64,000 nucleotides of DNA from Bradyrhizobium elkanii WSM2783 (GCF_000472865.1 NZ_AXAP01000037.1:1-64000), one strand, 5' to 3'. Counted from the first letter of the stretch, positions 26,954-36,084 are shown. Notes: generated by a model from the letters alone, not told the origin. Numbers and translations: made by a program.

Positions 26954-27940
26954 TCAATCCCGCTTGCGCGAGGCGAGGTCGGAGATTGCCCTCATCACGG
27001 CATCGCGGACGCCGGGGTCGTACAGGATGTGCCCGGCGCCTTCGACGATGCGGACTTCGGCCTCTCGCCAGCGCGCGGCCAGCGCGAACGAGGTGGCCGG
27101 CGGACACAGCAGATCGTAGCGGCCCTGCACCAGGATGCCGGGAATTCCTGCAAGCTTGCCAGCTTCGTTCATCAACTGGTCGGGCGCCATGAAGCAGTCA
27201 TTGGCGAAGTAATGCGCCTCCATGATCGGCGTCGCGGGCAAGGCGCGCGACGAGTTCAGCGAGGCGGGATCAAGCCGTGTCCGGCTGGGCGCGTGGACGG
27301 AGAGGATGTGCTCGGTGTCATGCCAGGCGCGCGCGGCCGGGCCGTGCACCGCCGCGTCGGCATCGAGGATGCGGCGCCAATAGGCCTCGAGTGGTTGCTC
27401 GCGTTCTTCGGCCGGCAGAACGCTCAGGAAGTCCGCCGACAGCGCGGGATAGAAGCGCGGCAGCGTGTCGAGGAAGGCGACTTCCAATTCGGGGCGCGTG
27501 CCAAGGAATGTCGCGCGCAGCACCAAGCCGCTGACGCGATCGGGATACGCCTGCGCATAGGCCAGCGCGAGCGTCGCGCCCCAGGAGCCGCCGACCACCA
27601 GCCAGCGCTCGAAACCGAATTTCTGCCGGATCGCCTCCATGTCCGCGATCAAAAGCGGCAGCGTGTTGGCCTCGCGCTTTCCTTTGGGGCGGCTGCGTCC
27701 GGCGCCGCGCTGGTCGAACAGCACCGCGTGAAAACGCTCGGGATCGAACAGGCGACGGTGATCCGGCTGGCAGCCGCTGCCGGGGCCGCCATGCAGATAG
27801 ACCGCAGGCACGCCGCCCTCGCGGCCGACGCTCTCGACATAGATCTCGTGGTCGTCGCCGACACCTAAGAATTCGGACGTCAGTGGCGCGAAGGGATCCG
27901 TGCGGCGCGATGCTTTGCCCGCCTCGGCGTCAGGCGCCAT
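26954..27940 (-). CDS. pip: Proline iminopeptidase
   Basis: This 328-residue alpha/beta hydrolase of family S33 removes N-terminal proline from peptides. It has the family's HGGPGSG oxyanion motif (AVYLHGGPGSGCQP), DQRGAGRS and the nucleophile in VGGSWGATLAL. The acid is in GRYDLLCP and the histidine in EGAGHILYD. The ATG at 27940 overlaps the end of pqqE by 11 bases, so it is translated as the last gene of the pqq operon. The longer open frame to 28084 is a shadow of pqqE. Placement beside PqqE invites the idea that it trims the PqqA-derived peptide, but that is inference. Confidence 0.9.
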   Translation of the reverse strand: MAPDAEAGKASRRTDPFAPLTSEFLGVGDDHEIYVESVGREGGVPAVYLHGGPGSGCQPDHRRLFDPERFHAVLFDQRGAGRSRPKGKREANTLPLLIADMEAIRQKFGFERWLVVGGSWGATLALAYAQAYPDRVSGLVLRATFLGTRPELEVAFLDTLPRFYPALSADFLSVLPAEEREQPLEAYWRRILDADAAVHGPAARAWHDTEHILSVHAPSRTRLDPASLNSSRALPATPIMEAHYFANDCFMAPDQLMNEAGKLAGIPGILVQGRYDLLCPPATSFALAARWREAEVRIVEGAGHILYDPGVRDAVMRAISDLASRKRD

Positions 27941-29135
27941 GGTCGCCTTCCGTCTCCAGCGTGCCGCCGGCGAAATTGCGATAGAGGAAGCGGTTGTTGC
28001 CACCGGCCGCCTCGGTCTCCGCGAGCTTGAAGATCTTCTCGTGCATCGGCGACAGCGTGCAGGCCGGATCGGTGTTGCCGGCATCGCCGGTCAGCGCAAA
28101 GGCCTGGCAGCGGCAGCCCCCGTAGTCGATCTCGCGGAATTCGCAGGATTTGCACGGCTCGGGCATCCAACCGGTGCCGCGATAGCGGTTGAAGGCTTCC
28201 GAGTTCTGCCAGATCCAGGCGATCGAATGGTTCGAGCGCACGGATTCGAACTGGAGCCCGGTGATGCTTTCGGCGGCATGGCACGGCAGCACCTTGCCGG
28301 CCGGCGAGATGTTGAAGAACTGCCGGCCCCAGCCGCCCATGCACTTCTTCGGCCGCAGCGCGTAATAGTCCGGCACCACATAGTCGATCGCGAGCACGCC
28401 CTTCAATCGCGCCTGCGCCTCCTCGACGATGCGGCTGGTCTCCTCGATCTGTTCAATCGTCGGCATCAAGGCGGCGCGGTTCTTCAGTGCCCAGCCGTAA
28501 TACTGCACGTTGGCGACCTCGAGCCGGTCGGCGTCGAGATCGACGGCCATCTGGATGATGTCGGAAAGCTGGTGCAGGTTCTGGCGGTGCATCACGGCAT
28601 TAACGGTGAGCGGCAGGTCGAGCTCGCGCGTCCATTTGGCGGCCTGGATCTTCTTCTCGTGCGAATTCTTCAGGCCCGCAACGCGGTCGGCGACAACAGG
28701 CTCGTTGCCCTGGAAGCTGATCTGCACGTGGCAGAGGCCGGCATCGGCGAGCGCCGCCAGCTTTTCTTTCGTTAGCAGCACCGCCGACGTAATCAAGTTA
28801 GTGTAGAGCCCGACGTCATTAGCATGCTGCACCAGCTCGACGAGATCCTTGCGCGCGGTCGGCTCGCCGCCGGAGAAATGGATCTGCAGCACGCCGAGCT
28901 CGACGAGCTCGGTCATCACCTTCTTCCATTCGTCCGTGGTGAGCTCGCTGCCGGCACGGTCGAGCTCGACCGGGTTGGAGCAATAGGGGCATTGCAGCGG
29001 GCAGCGGTGCGTCAGCTCTGCGAGCACCGCCAGCGGAATGCCATAGCTCGTCGCCGTCGAGCGGTGCTGCTCCAGCACCGCCAGCCCGTCATTCGGCGCG
29101 GCCGTTGTCTTGCCGTCGGTGAGAATGTCGCTCAT
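27930..29135 (-). CDS. pqqE: PQQ biosynthesis radical SAM enzyme PqqE
   Basis: This 401-residue radical SAM enzyme joins Glu and Tyr side chains of PqqA by a carbon-carbon bond. The radical SAM cluster motif CPLQCPYC lies near residue 45-52. The SPASM region holds the auxiliary-cluster cysteines (KKCMGGWGRQFF, LPCHAAESI, CKSCEFREIDYGGCRCQAF). Length is normal. The start overlaps the pqqD stop as ATGA, implying coupling of PqqE to its peptide chaperone PqqD. Confidence 0.97.
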   Translation of the reverse strand: MSDILTDGKTTAAPNDGLAVLEQHRSTATSYGIPLAVLAELTHRCPLQCPYCSNPVELDRAGSELTTDEWKKVMTELVELGVLQIHFSGGEPTARKDLVELVQHANDVGLYTNLITSAVLLTKEKLAALADAGLCHVQISFQGNEPVVADRVAGLKNSHEKKIQAAKWTRELDLPLTVNAVMHRQNLHQLSDIIQMAVDLDADRLEVANVQYYGWALKNRAALMPTIEQIEETSRIVEEAQARLKGVLAIDYVVPDYYALRPKKCMGGWGRQFFNISPAGKVLPCHAAESITGLQFESVRSNHSIAWIWQNSEAFNRYRGTGWMPEPCKSCEFREIDYGGCRCQAFALTGDAGNTDPACTLSPMHEKIFKLAETEAAGGNNRFLYRNFAGGTLETEGDHGA

Positions 29136-29440
29136 GGCGTCTTCTCCCGTGCTTCGCTCAGAAAACCCTTGTCCGCCAGATCCTGCAGCATCGCGATCAC
29201 GTCGGTCGCGATCGCCTCGCGCGGTGCGGCGTATTTCGCCGCGAGCTGATCGACCAAGTCGGCGACGCTGCGCTCGCCGTCGCAGAGCTGCAGCACTTCG
29301 ACCGCGATCTCATCCGGCGCCAGCACGCGTTCCGGCGCCAGGATCACCCAGACCTGCCGTGTCTCGTCGAACTTCAGCTTGGCATGCCGCGGCAATTTCG
29401 GCCGGCTTGTCTCGCTGACGTTGATGTTGCGGCCCGCCAT
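29132..29440 (-). CDS. pqqD: PQQ biosynthesis peptide chaperone PqqD
   Basis: This 102-residue RiPP recognition element binds the PqqA precursor and presents it to PqqE. The family pattern is clear: RPKLPRHAKLKFDETRQVWV, ILAPERVLAPDEIAVEVLQLCDG and SVADLVDQLAAKY. It lies 12 bases after pqqC and overlaps pqqE by four bases. The N-terminal 15 residues are variable. Confidence 0.96.
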   Translation of the reverse strand: MAGRNINVSETSRPKLPRHAKLKFDETRQVWVILAPERVLAPDEIAVEVLQLCDGERSVADLVDQLAAKYAAPREAIATDVIAMLQDLADKGFLSEAREKTP

Positions 29441-29452
29441 CGAAGAATTCCT

Positions 29453-30247
29453 CTAGCTCGCCGTCGGCACGAAAGCGCCGGGCGGGATGTGGCCGTCGAC
29501 ATAGGCATGATAGAGCGCATCGAGCTGCACCCACAGCACGTTGGTCTTGAAGATCAGCGCATTGCAGACCGCCTCGCGCTCCGCCTGTGTCGTGGCGTGC
29601 TTCTTGACATAGTCGAGCGCAAAGCCGGCATCGCGCGGCGCCTGCTGCAGGCGGCGTTTGAAGTAGCTCATGATATCAGGATTGACGAAGTTGTAGTGCT
29701 GCAGCATCCCCGAGATGCGCTCTTCGTGCAGGTTCGGCGCGAACAACTCCGTCAGCGAGGAGGCGATCGCCTCCAGCGGCGTACGGTCGCGGCAGAAATG
29801 CACATAGGCTTCCACCGCAAAGCGCGTCGCCGGCAGGATGCCTTCGGTCGATTCGACATAGGCACTGTCGAGGCCGAGGCCTTCGGTCAGCTTCAGCCAG
29901 CGCTCGATCCCGCCTTCGCTGTCGACATCACCGTCATGATCCTCGATGCGATGGCGCCACTCGATGCGGGTCATGCGGTCGCGGAAGCGCGAGATCACGA
30001 CCGCGTCCTTGATCGGGATCGTGCTCTGGTAATAGTAGCGGTTCAGCGCCCAGGCCTGCACCTGGCCCTTGTTCAATTTGCCGCCGTGCAACAGTTTATG
30101 GAATGGATGCAGGTTGTGATAGCGCGTCGCGCCGATATGGCGCAGCACGGCTTCCAGCTCCGCGGCGCTATCGAGCGACACGCCCTTGCCGATCGAATAG
30201 GCGGTCATCGCTTGGAGTGAAGGTCCTTGGGGCAAAGGTGCATTCAA
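29453..30247 (-). CDS. pqqC: Pyrroloquinoline-quinone synthase PqqC
   Basis: This 264-residue cofactorless oxidase catalyses the final ring closure and oxidation to PQQ. Conserved stretches include ATRYHNLHPFHKLLHGGKL, RYYYQSTIPIKDAVV, WRHRIEDHDG and HYNFVNPDIMSYFKRRL. The start is taken as TTG at 30247, which overlaps the pqqB stop as TTGA and gives an MNAPLPQ N-terminus. The next in-frame ATG is at 30208 and would still leave the conserved part whole. Both starts are plausible. Confidence 0.94.
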   Translation of the reverse strand: MNAPLPQGPSLQAMTAYSIGKGVSLDSAAELEAVLRHIGATRYHNLHPFHKLLHGGKLNKGQVQAWALNRYYYQSTIPIKDAVVISRFRDRMTRIEWRHRIEDHDGDVDSEGGIERWLKLTEGLGLDSAYVESTEGILPATRFAVEAYVHFCRDRTPLEAIASSLTELFAPNLHEERISGMLQHYNFVNPDIMSYFKRRLQQAPRDAGFALDYVKKHATTQAEREAVCNALIFKTNVLWVQLDALYHAYVDGHIPPGAFVPTAS

Positions 30248-31173
30248 AGCTCTATCTCCGTTCCATCGGCGGGGATCTGCCAGCCGGCTCCCTCGGCCAT
30301 CTTCCGCTCGGGAGAGTCCTTCAATAGGGCCGGGTTGGAGTTGTTGATATGCAGGAACAGTTTTCGGCCGATGGCAAGCCCTGCGAGGCTCTCGATCGCG
30401 CCGTGACTGCCTGACATCGCAATATGTCCCATCCCCTGACCGGTCTTGTTGCCGAGTCCCGCCGCGATCAATTCGTCGTCGCGCCACACCGTGCCATCGA
30501 AGAACACCAGCGGCGCTCCTGCAAGCCGAGATTTCAGATCATCGGTCACGCGCGCGCAGGCGGCGAGAAAGTAGAAATATTTGCCGCTGGCCTTTTCCGC
30601 AATGCGCAGGCCCAGCGTGTCGCCGGCGCCGTCATTGCCGGCCGGATGTGCCTTGCCCTCAAGATACCACGCGCCCTTGCCGGGAACCTCGAACGGCAGC
30701 ACTTCGAGGCCGGAAGCCGAGCCGTCGGGCAAAGCGGGTTCGAACGCCTGGTCCACCGCGATCGGCTGGCGCTTCACGTTCTTCTCGCTGAGCACGTCGA
30801 ACACGCTGTTGGACTTCAGGATCGCCAGCACCCGCTGGTGCGCGTAGATCGTAAAGGGCGAACCCTCGCGCATCGACAATAGTCCCGCAATGGCGTCGAT
30901 CTCGCCATTGGTGAGGATGACGCCGGCGATCGGACTATGGCGAAGCTCGCCGCGCTTTGGGTGCAATCGCGGCGTTGCGGTCACTTGCTGGCGCAGGTCG
31001 GGCGAGGCGTTGATCAGGAACCAGTGCGCGCCGTCGGCGCTGACCGCGATCGAAGCCTGGGTACTCTGCAGGTCCGCCGCCTCGCTTCTTGCCGTGGTGC
31101 AAACCGGGCAGCCGCAGTTCCACTGCGGAACACCACCGCCGGCCGCCGCGCCCAGGACGACGACGCGAACCAT
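30244..31173 (-). CDS. pqqB: PQQ biosynthesis protein PqqB
   Basis: This 309-residue protein of the metallo-beta-lactamase fold is thought to hydroxylate the tyrosine part of the intermediate. It shows the PqqB start VVVLGAAAGGGVPQWNCGCP with the zinc-type CGCPVC. It also has NASPDLRQQ, the metal region TNGEIDAIAGLLSMREG, and GHIAMSGSHGAIESL. It is preceded by pqqA at 150 bases and followed without a gap by pqqC. Confidence 0.96.
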   Translation of the reverse strand: MVRVVVLGAAAGGGVPQWNCGCPVCTTARSEAADLQSTQASIAVSADGAHWFLINASPDLRQQVTATPRLHPKRGELRHSPIAGVILTNGEIDAIAGLLSMREGSPFTIYAHQRVLAILKSNSVFDVLSEKNVKRQPIAVDQAFEPALPDGSASGLEVLPFEVPGKGAWYLEGKAHPAGNDGAGDTLGLRIAEKASGKYFYFLAACARVTDDLKSRLAGAPLVFFDGTVWRDDELIAAGLGNKTGQGMGHIAMSGSHGAIESLAGLAIGRKLFLHINNSNPALLKDSPERKMAEGAGWQIPADGTEIEL

Positions 31174-31322
31174 GATCCGTCTCCTGGCGAAAACCTGACG
31201 CGTAGGAACAAACGAGCCAGGGACACAACAAAGCGGACCCGGGCGTCAACACACATTCCCTTAAGGAAGGTCGGACGCCCGCAAGTCCAGCAACGTATTA
31301 AGGCTAAGGTCGTCGCGCCCGC

Positions 31323-31403
31323 TTACTTGCGGGTTGCGCACATATACATGTTGATTTCCATGCCGACGGACACTTCGACGATCTTTGGTGCTTTCCAGGC
31401 CAT
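31323..31403 (-). CDS. pqqA: PQQ precursor peptide PqqA
   Basis: This 26-residue ribosomal peptide is the substrate from which PQQ is made. It reads MAWKAPKIVEVSVGMEINMY followed by MCATRK. Glu16 and Tyr20 have the required Glu-x-x-x-Tyr spacing. AGGAGA lies 8-9 bases before the ATG at 31403. The TAA stop is at 31323-31325. It is separated from pqqB by 149 bases, as usual for this highly expressed small gene. It is too short for standard open-frame lists. Confidence 0.96.
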   Translation of the reverse strand: MAWKAPKIVEVSVGMEINMYMCATRK

Positions 31404-31777
31404 CAGGTTCTCCTGTTTATGATCCGGGCGTATTTCGTCCCGGGCGATAAAGTAATGCGGGCGAAAAAGTTCGCCAGTTAAATTTTGACGTGCTGCGCTG
31501 CATCAGTCATGCTGCGCCGCACTGGATCATGACCAGATTAGACGGAATCAGATCATGATCTCATCTCTTTGTTTGATCATGATCTCCGCGCAAACGCTTG
31601 GTCGCGAGGGAAGACCGGTTTCCACTTTTCCGGATCATGTTCGAGGAATTCACGCAGTTGTGCGAGAGCCGCAAGTCAAATCATACGTTTCGTTGTTGTT
31701 CGCATTGCGATCAATGGCGATTCTGAGTTTCACGGAGGTCCCATCGCAGGGGGTCTCAACCGGAGTGTCTGCCGCCG
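31404..31777. other. Intergenic region with pqqA promoter side and a repeat
   Basis: 374 bases separate the leftward pqq operon from the rightward DUF6894 gene. The pqqA ribosome-binding site and presumably its promoter lie in the first 100 bases. 31522-31640 is a dispersed repeat (family H). No gene is seen. Confidence 0.5.
31522..31640. repeat. Dispersed repeat, family H, copy 1
   Basis: It shares TGATCTCCGC.CAAACGCTT, CGCGAGGGAA.ACCG and CACTTTTCCGGATCATG with the copy at 52571-52697. GATCATGATC palindromes occur inside it. Non-coding. Confidence 0.65.
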
Positions 31778-32038
31778 ATGCCGCGCTATTTCTTCAACAC
31801 CCGTATCGGCGATGAGCTGATCTCCGACCCCGAGGGCGAAATCCTGCGGGATCCCGATCGCGCCTGGGAGATGGCGCGCGCCATGATTCGGGAACTGCTG
31901 CGGACCGAAGGCGCCGACGCCACACTGTTGAATGCCGTCATCGAGGTGACCGACGACGAGGGCGATATCGTGCTCGAATTTCCATTCTCGGAGGCGATCA
32001 TCGGCCCGCCGGATACGGGCTCGGTCACGAAACATTGA
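31778..32038 (+). CDS. DUF6894 family small protein
   Basis: The 86-residue acidic protein opens MPRYFFNTRIGDELISDPEG, the typical start of the small proteins grouped as DUF6894 that are abundant in Bradyrhizobium. Further conserved parts are AWEMARAMIRELL and VTDDEGDIVLEFPFSEAI. It is probably cytoplasmic. Function is unknown. It stands between the pqq operon and the dehydrogenase gene and may be unrelated to either. Confidence 0.75.
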   Translation: MPRYFFNTRIGDELISDPEGEILRDPDRAWEMARAMIRELLRTEGADATLLNAVIEVTDDEGDIVLEFPFSEAIIGPPDTGSVTKH

Positions 32039-32213
32039 AGGTCTGCGCGGTCGTTCTGCGCTAGATCGCTCCCCCGCCTCGATTCCGACCATGTTCCGGA
32101 TTGCATCCGTGGACGAATGTCGGAAACTGCCACTCAGGAAGCCACGCCGGCATGCGCAGGATGCTGCACATGCGAGGACCAAAAGGCTTTCGCATCTGGG
32201 GAGAACCACAACG

Positions 32214-33488
32214 ATGAACAATCTGACCACGCCGCGCAGCCTTGTCCTGGCCGGCGCTTTCTTCGGCGCATTCACGCTTGCCGCCCATGCCCAGCAGCCC
32301 GCCAGTCCGCCCGCCGCCGGTGCGGCACCTGCCGCAGCGCAGCCGCTGCCGCCGGGCTCGCCGCTGATCGGGCGGCCGGAGAACGAGGCGGCCGCCAAGC
32401 TTGCCCCGGTCGCGCCGCCGCCGCTGGCGGCCGCGCCCGACAAATTGCCGCTCGCCAAGCTGAAGGTGCCGGCCGGCTTCAACGTCGAGGTCTACGCCGC
32501 CGGCATGGCGAATGCGCGCTCGCTGGCGCAGAGCGACAAGGGTACGGTGTTTGTCGGCAGCCGCCTCGTCGACAAGGTCTATGCCATCGTCAACAAGGAC
32601 GGCAAACGCCAGGTGAAGGTGATCGCCTCCGGCCTCTATCGCCCGAACGGCGTCGCCTTCAAGGACGGCACGCTCTACATCGCGGAGCTCTCGAAGGTCT
32701 CCAAGATCGAGAAGATCGACGATGTCATCGACAGTCCGCCGAAGCCGACGGTGATCTATGACAATCTGCCCAAGGACGAGGCCCATGGCTGGAAGTTCAT
32801 CGCCATCGGCCCGGACAACAAGCTCTATGTCCCGGTCGGCCAGCCCGGCAACAACGTCCTGCATGACGATGCGCATGGCCAGATCCGGCGCATCAATCTC
32901 GATGGCTCGGGGGCGGAAGTCTATGCGGTCGGCGTGCGCAACACGGTCGGCTTCGACTGGAATCCGGAGACCAAGCACCTCTACTTCACCGACAACGGCC
33001 GCGACTGGCTGTCCGAGACGGTGCCGGAGGATGAGCTCAACCGCGTGACCAAGGCCGGCGAGGATTTCGGCGCGCCGTTCTGCTACCAGGGCAACATCAT
33101 CGACCAGGAGCTCGGCTGGGGCAAATCCTGCAGCGACTATACCCCGCCGGTCGGCCTGATGGGCCCGCACACCGCTTCGCTCGGCATGCGCTTCTACACC
33201 GGCAACATGTTCCCGAAGACGTACAAGAACGCGATCTTCGTCGCGCGCCACGGCTCCTGGAACAAGTCGAAGAAGGAGGGTGGCGATGTCGTCGTGGTCA
33301 AGCTCGACAAGGACGGCAAGGTGAAGTCGGTCGAGCCGTTCCTCACCGGCTTCCTCGAGGATAACAAATATGTCGGCCGTCCCGTCGACGTGATGCAGTT
33401 GAAGGACGGTTCGCTGCTGGTCTCCGACGATTGGAACGGCGCCGTCTACCGCATCAGCTACGGGAAGCAGAAGGTCGCGGGGCAGTAG
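32214..33488 (+). CDS. PQQ-dependent sugar dehydrogenase (L-sorbosone dehydrogenase family)
   Basis: The 424-residue protein has a signal peptide (about 1-26, ending AAHAQQ), an Ala/Pro-rich linker to about 75, and a six-bladed beta-propeller. Typical strands are [37 protein letters not shown] and [20 protein letters not shown]. The fold is that of soluble aldose/sorbosone dehydrogenases, which bind PQQ in the periplasm. It lies 0.8 kb from pqqA and just upstream of a diheme cytochrome c, which fits a cofactor-enzyme-acceptor locus. ATG at 32214 follows GGGGAGA. The sugar is unknown. Confidence 0.85.
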   Translation: MNNLTTPRSLVLAGAFFGAFTLAAHAQQPASPPAAGAAPAAAQPLPPGSPLIGRPENEAAAKLAPVAPPPLAAAPDKLPLAKLKVPAGFNVEVYAAGMANARSLAQSDKGTVFVGSRLVDKVYAIVNKDGKRQVKVIASGLYRPNGVAFKDGTLYIAELSKVSKIEKIDDVIDSPPKPTVIYDNLPKDEAHGWKFIAIGPDNKLYVPVGQPGNNVLHDDAHGQIRRINLDGSGAEVYAVGVRNTVGFDWNPETKHLYFTDNGRDWLSETVPEDELNRVTKAGEDFGAPFCYQGNIIDQELGWGKSCSDYTPPVGLMGPHTASLGMRFYTGNMFPKTYKNAIFVARHGSWNKSKKEGGDVVVVKLDKDGKVKSVEPFLTGFLEDNKYVGRPVDVMQLKDGSLLVSDDWNGAVYRISYGKQKVAGQ

Positions 33489-33499
33489 GTCGTACTCTC

Positions 33500-33616
33500 C
33501 GTCATTGCAAGCGAAGCGACTTGTCCGCCGTAGCTCAAAGAGCGAAGGCGGAAGCAATCCATGCCTCCGCAAGTGGCGAAGTGGATTGCTTCGTCGCTTC
33601 GCTCCTCGCAATGACG
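33500..33616. repeat. Dispersed palindromic repeat, family C
   Basis: It begins CGTCATTGC and ends GCAATGACG, with GAAGCAATCCAT and a complementary inner arm containing GGATTGCTTCG. Other copies are at 39063-39140 and 57577-57662. This copy lies between the dehydrogenase and the cytochrome gene. Confidence 0.75.
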
Positions 33617-33633
33617 AGCGCCAGGAAAGATCG

Positions 33634-34203
33634 ATGTACAAAAAAATAGTTGCCGCGCTCGCCCTCGCATCCATCACCTTCGCCGCCAGCGCTGAGACCA
33701 TTCAGGAGCGCGCCGCGCCCTGTTTTGCCTGCCATGGCGAGCTCGGCACGTCGGAGACCGAGAAGACGCCTTCGCTCGGCGCCCAGCAAGCGGCTTACGT
33801 GCTGATCCAGCTCTTCATGTTCCGCGAGAAGCTGCGCGCGTTCGACACCATGAACGAGATGGCGAAGAATCTGTCCGACGACGACCTCCGCACCTTTTCC
33901 GACTTTATCGCCACCCTGCCGAAGCCGGCATCGCCCGCCGAGGCCGGCGATTCCGCGCGCATGGCGCGCGGCCAGGCGCTCGCGCATCAATATCTCTGCA
34001 ACAACTGCCACAGGCCGGATTTTTCCGGCAACGACAACGTCCCGCGCATCGCCAACCAGCGTGAAGACTATCTGAACAAGACGCTCAGCGAATACAAGGA
34101 CAACACCCGCCACGGCTATGACGGCACCATGGCCGACGTGATGCAGCCTGTGACGAAAGAGCAGATCGCCGACCTGGCGTATTACATCGCCCACTACCGC
34201 TGA
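33634..34203 (+). CDS. Diheme cytochrome c
   Basis: The 189-residue protein has a signal peptide ([20 protein letters not shown]) and two haem-binding motifs, CFACH and CNNCH, one in each half. The spacing is that of c4/c553-like diheme cytochromes. Candidate axial methionines lie in MNEMAKNL and MADVMQP. It follows the PQQ-type dehydrogenase by 145 bases in the same direction, so it is the likely electron acceptor of that enzyme. A repeat lies in the gap, so co-transcription is probable but not certain. Confidence 0.9.
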   Translation: MYKKIVAALALASITFAASAETIQERAAPCFACHGELGTSETEKTPSLGAQQAAYVLIQLFMFREKLRAFDTMNEMAKNLSDDDLRTFSDFIATLPKPASPAEAGDSARMARGQALAHQYLCNNCHRPDFSGNDNVPRIANQREDYLNKTLSEYKDNTRHGYDGTMADVMQPVTKEQIADLAYYIAHYR

Positions 34204-34243
34204 CACGCCGAATAGCTCTTGTCTGACTCGATGTGGCCGCGGT

Positions 34244-34374
34244 CGACCTCTCCCCAGCGGGGAGAGGTCGGATCGTATCGAAGATACGATCCGGGTGAGG
34301 GGGCTCAGGTGCCTATGAGAGACTGAAACCCCTCACCCGGCGCTTTGCGCCGACCTCTCCCTTTGGGAGAGGTG
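34244..34374. repeat. Family A palindromic repeat
   Basis: The left arm CGACCTCTCCCCAGCGGGGA and the right arm ending CTCCCTTTGGGAGAGG enclose GATCGTATC/GATACGATC and GGCGC/GCGCC pairs. It lies between the cytochrome and amidase genes. Non-coding. Confidence 0.7.
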
Positions 34375-34490
34375 GGCACCGTCCACGCGGCTGCAGCCCG
34401 GTTTACTTGCTTAGGAATAATTGTCCATTCCTTGCGCTGGCCACGTCCGCCCCACGACGCTAAAACACGCCCGTCGCAACGGAGTCGGCA

Positions 34491-35882
34491 ATGGAAGAAC
34501 TTTGGCGCCTGTCGGCCGCGGATCTGGCCGGCCTGATCAAATCGAAAAAGGTTTCGGCGAGGGAGGCGGCGACCGCCGCCCTGGCGCGGCTGGACGCGGT
34601 CAATCCCAGGCTCAATGCCGTGGTCGACCACAGACCTGCGGACGTGCTGGCGCAGGCGGACGCCATCGATGCCGCGATCGGCCGCGGCGAGGAGGTCGGC
34701 GCGCTCGGCGGCGTCCCTGTCACGATCAAGGTCAATGTCGACCAGGAAGGGTTTGCCACCACCAACGGCTTGACGCTGCAGCGCGACGTGATCGCGAAGG
34801 CCGACAATCCCGTGGTGGAGAATTTGCGCAAGGCGGGCGCCGTCCTGCTCGGCCGCACCAACTGCCCGGCCTTCTCCTATCGCTGGTTCACCACCAACCT
34901 GATCCATGGCGACACCAAGAACCCCCGCGATCCGAACCTTACGCCAGGCGGCTCGTCCGGCGGCGCGGGGTCGGCGGTGGCGGCCGGCATCGGGCATATC
35001 GCGCATGGCACCGATATCGCGGGCTCGATCCGCTATCCGGCCTATGCCTGCGGCGTGCATGGCCTGCGGCCGACCATGGGTCGCATCCCCGCCTTTAACG
35101 CGGCGCTGCCGGAGCGGCCGATCGGCCCGCAGATCAGCGCGGTCTCGGGACCGCTGGCGCGCACCGTTGGCGACCTGCGCATCGCGCTCGCGGCGATGTC
35201 GGCCCGTGATGTCAGAGATCCCTGGTGGATGCCGGTGCCGCTGGAGGGACCTTCCGTGCCGAAGCGCGTCGCGATGTGCCTCGATCCCGACGGTCTCAAT
35301 CCGGTCGCCGAGGTGAAGGCTGCGGTGGCGGACGCCGGCAAGCGGCTGGAGCGTGCCGGCTGGACCGTCGAGGAGATCACGGCAACGCCGCCGCTGCGCG
35401 AAGCCGCCGACCTTCAGACAAAACTCTGGCTCGGCGATGGCTATGAGGCGCAGCTCGCCGCTGCCGAGCGCGAGGGCGATCCCGGCGCGCTGACCTGCCT
35501 GCGCGGCAACCGCGCCAAGGTGCATCCATTCGATCTTTCGAAGGCGCTGACGCGCCGGGCGACATTGACGCGCGAATGGCTGGCATTCTTCGAGCAATAC
35601 GCGGTGCTGCTGATGCCGGTCTCCGGCGAATTGCCGTTCCCCGATCAACTCGACTGCAAGGACGATGCCTCCTTTGCCCGGGTCTGGCACGCGCAACTGC
35701 CGCAGATCGCCATTCCCTTCATGGGCCTGCCGGGGCTGGTTGTGAGCACAGGATTGGTCGGCCGCATTCCCGTCGGCGTGCAACTGGTCTCTGGCCGCTA
35801 TCGCGAAGATCTCTGCCTTGCCGCCGGCGAGGCAATCGAAGCCGGCGGCACGCCGTCCGCGGTCATTGATCCTGCAGGCTGA
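34491..35882 (+). CDS. Amidase (amidase signature family)
   Basis: This is a 463-residue amidase-signature hydrolase. The Ser-cisSer-Lys triad is visible: Lys in GVPVTIKVNVDQEG, cis-Ser in LTPGGSSGGAGSAVAAG and the nucleophile in GTDIAGSIRYPA. It cleaves an amide to acid and ammonia; related enzymes act on aliphatic or aryl amides. It is probably cytoplasmic, with no signal peptide. The ATG at 34491 follows GGAGTCGGCA. It stands alone between repeats. The substrate is unknown. Confidence 0.9.
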   Translation: MEELWRLSAADLAGLIKSKKVSAREAATAALARLDAVNPRLNAVVDHRPADVLAQADAIDAAIGRGEEVGALGGVPVTIKVNVDQEGFATTNGLTLQRDVIAKADNPVVENLRKAGAVLLGRTNCPAFSYRWFTTNLIHGDTKNPRDPNLTPGGSSGGAGSAVAAGIGHIAHGTDIAGSIRYPAYACGVHGLRPTMGRIPAFNAALPERPIGPQISAVSGPLARTVGDLRIALAAMSARDVRDPWWMPVPLEGPSVPKRVAMCLDPDGLNPVAEVKAAVADAGKRLERAGWTVEEITATPPLREAADLQTKLWLGDGYEAQLAAAEREGDPGALTCLRGNRAKVHPFDLSKALTRRATLTREWLAFFEQYAVLLMPVSGELPFPDQLDCKDDASFARVWHAQLPQIAIPFMGLPGLVVSTGLVGRIPVGVQLVSGRYREDLCLAAGEAIEAGGTPSAVIDPAG

Positions 35883-35930
35883 TCGAAGAATCGAACATGA
35901 CGATCTTAGGTCGAAGTGACGACGGCGCTT

Positions 35931-36077
35931 CTCCCTCTCCCCGCTCTTACGGGGAGAGGGTCGGGGTGAGGGGCTTTCTCCGCGATCACGGTGACAGTTG
36001 TGCTCGGGGAGGCTCCCCCTCACCCGAAATTCAAGCGCTGCTTGAATTTCGACCTCTCCCCGCAAGCGGGGCGAGGT
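35931..36077. repeat. Family A palindromic repeat whose end supplies a ribosome-binding site
   Basis: It begins CTCCCTCTCCCCGCTCTTAC and ends GCAAGCGGGGCGAGG, with inner arms GAAATTCAAGC/GCTTGAATTTC. The terminal GAGG lies 8 bases before the ATG of the glutathione peroxidase gene at 36085. Confidence 0.75.
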
Positions 36078-36084
36078 AAAGCCA

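Noticed and set aside
32061-33701. 546-codon minus-strand frame opposite the sorbosone-type dehydrogenase
   Set aside because: The plus strand encodes a signal peptide and a recognisable propeller; the minus frame has none of these and runs through a repeat.
34305-36065. 586-codon minus-strand frame opposite the amidase
   Set aside because: It is a shadow of the amidase and crosses two palindromic repeats.
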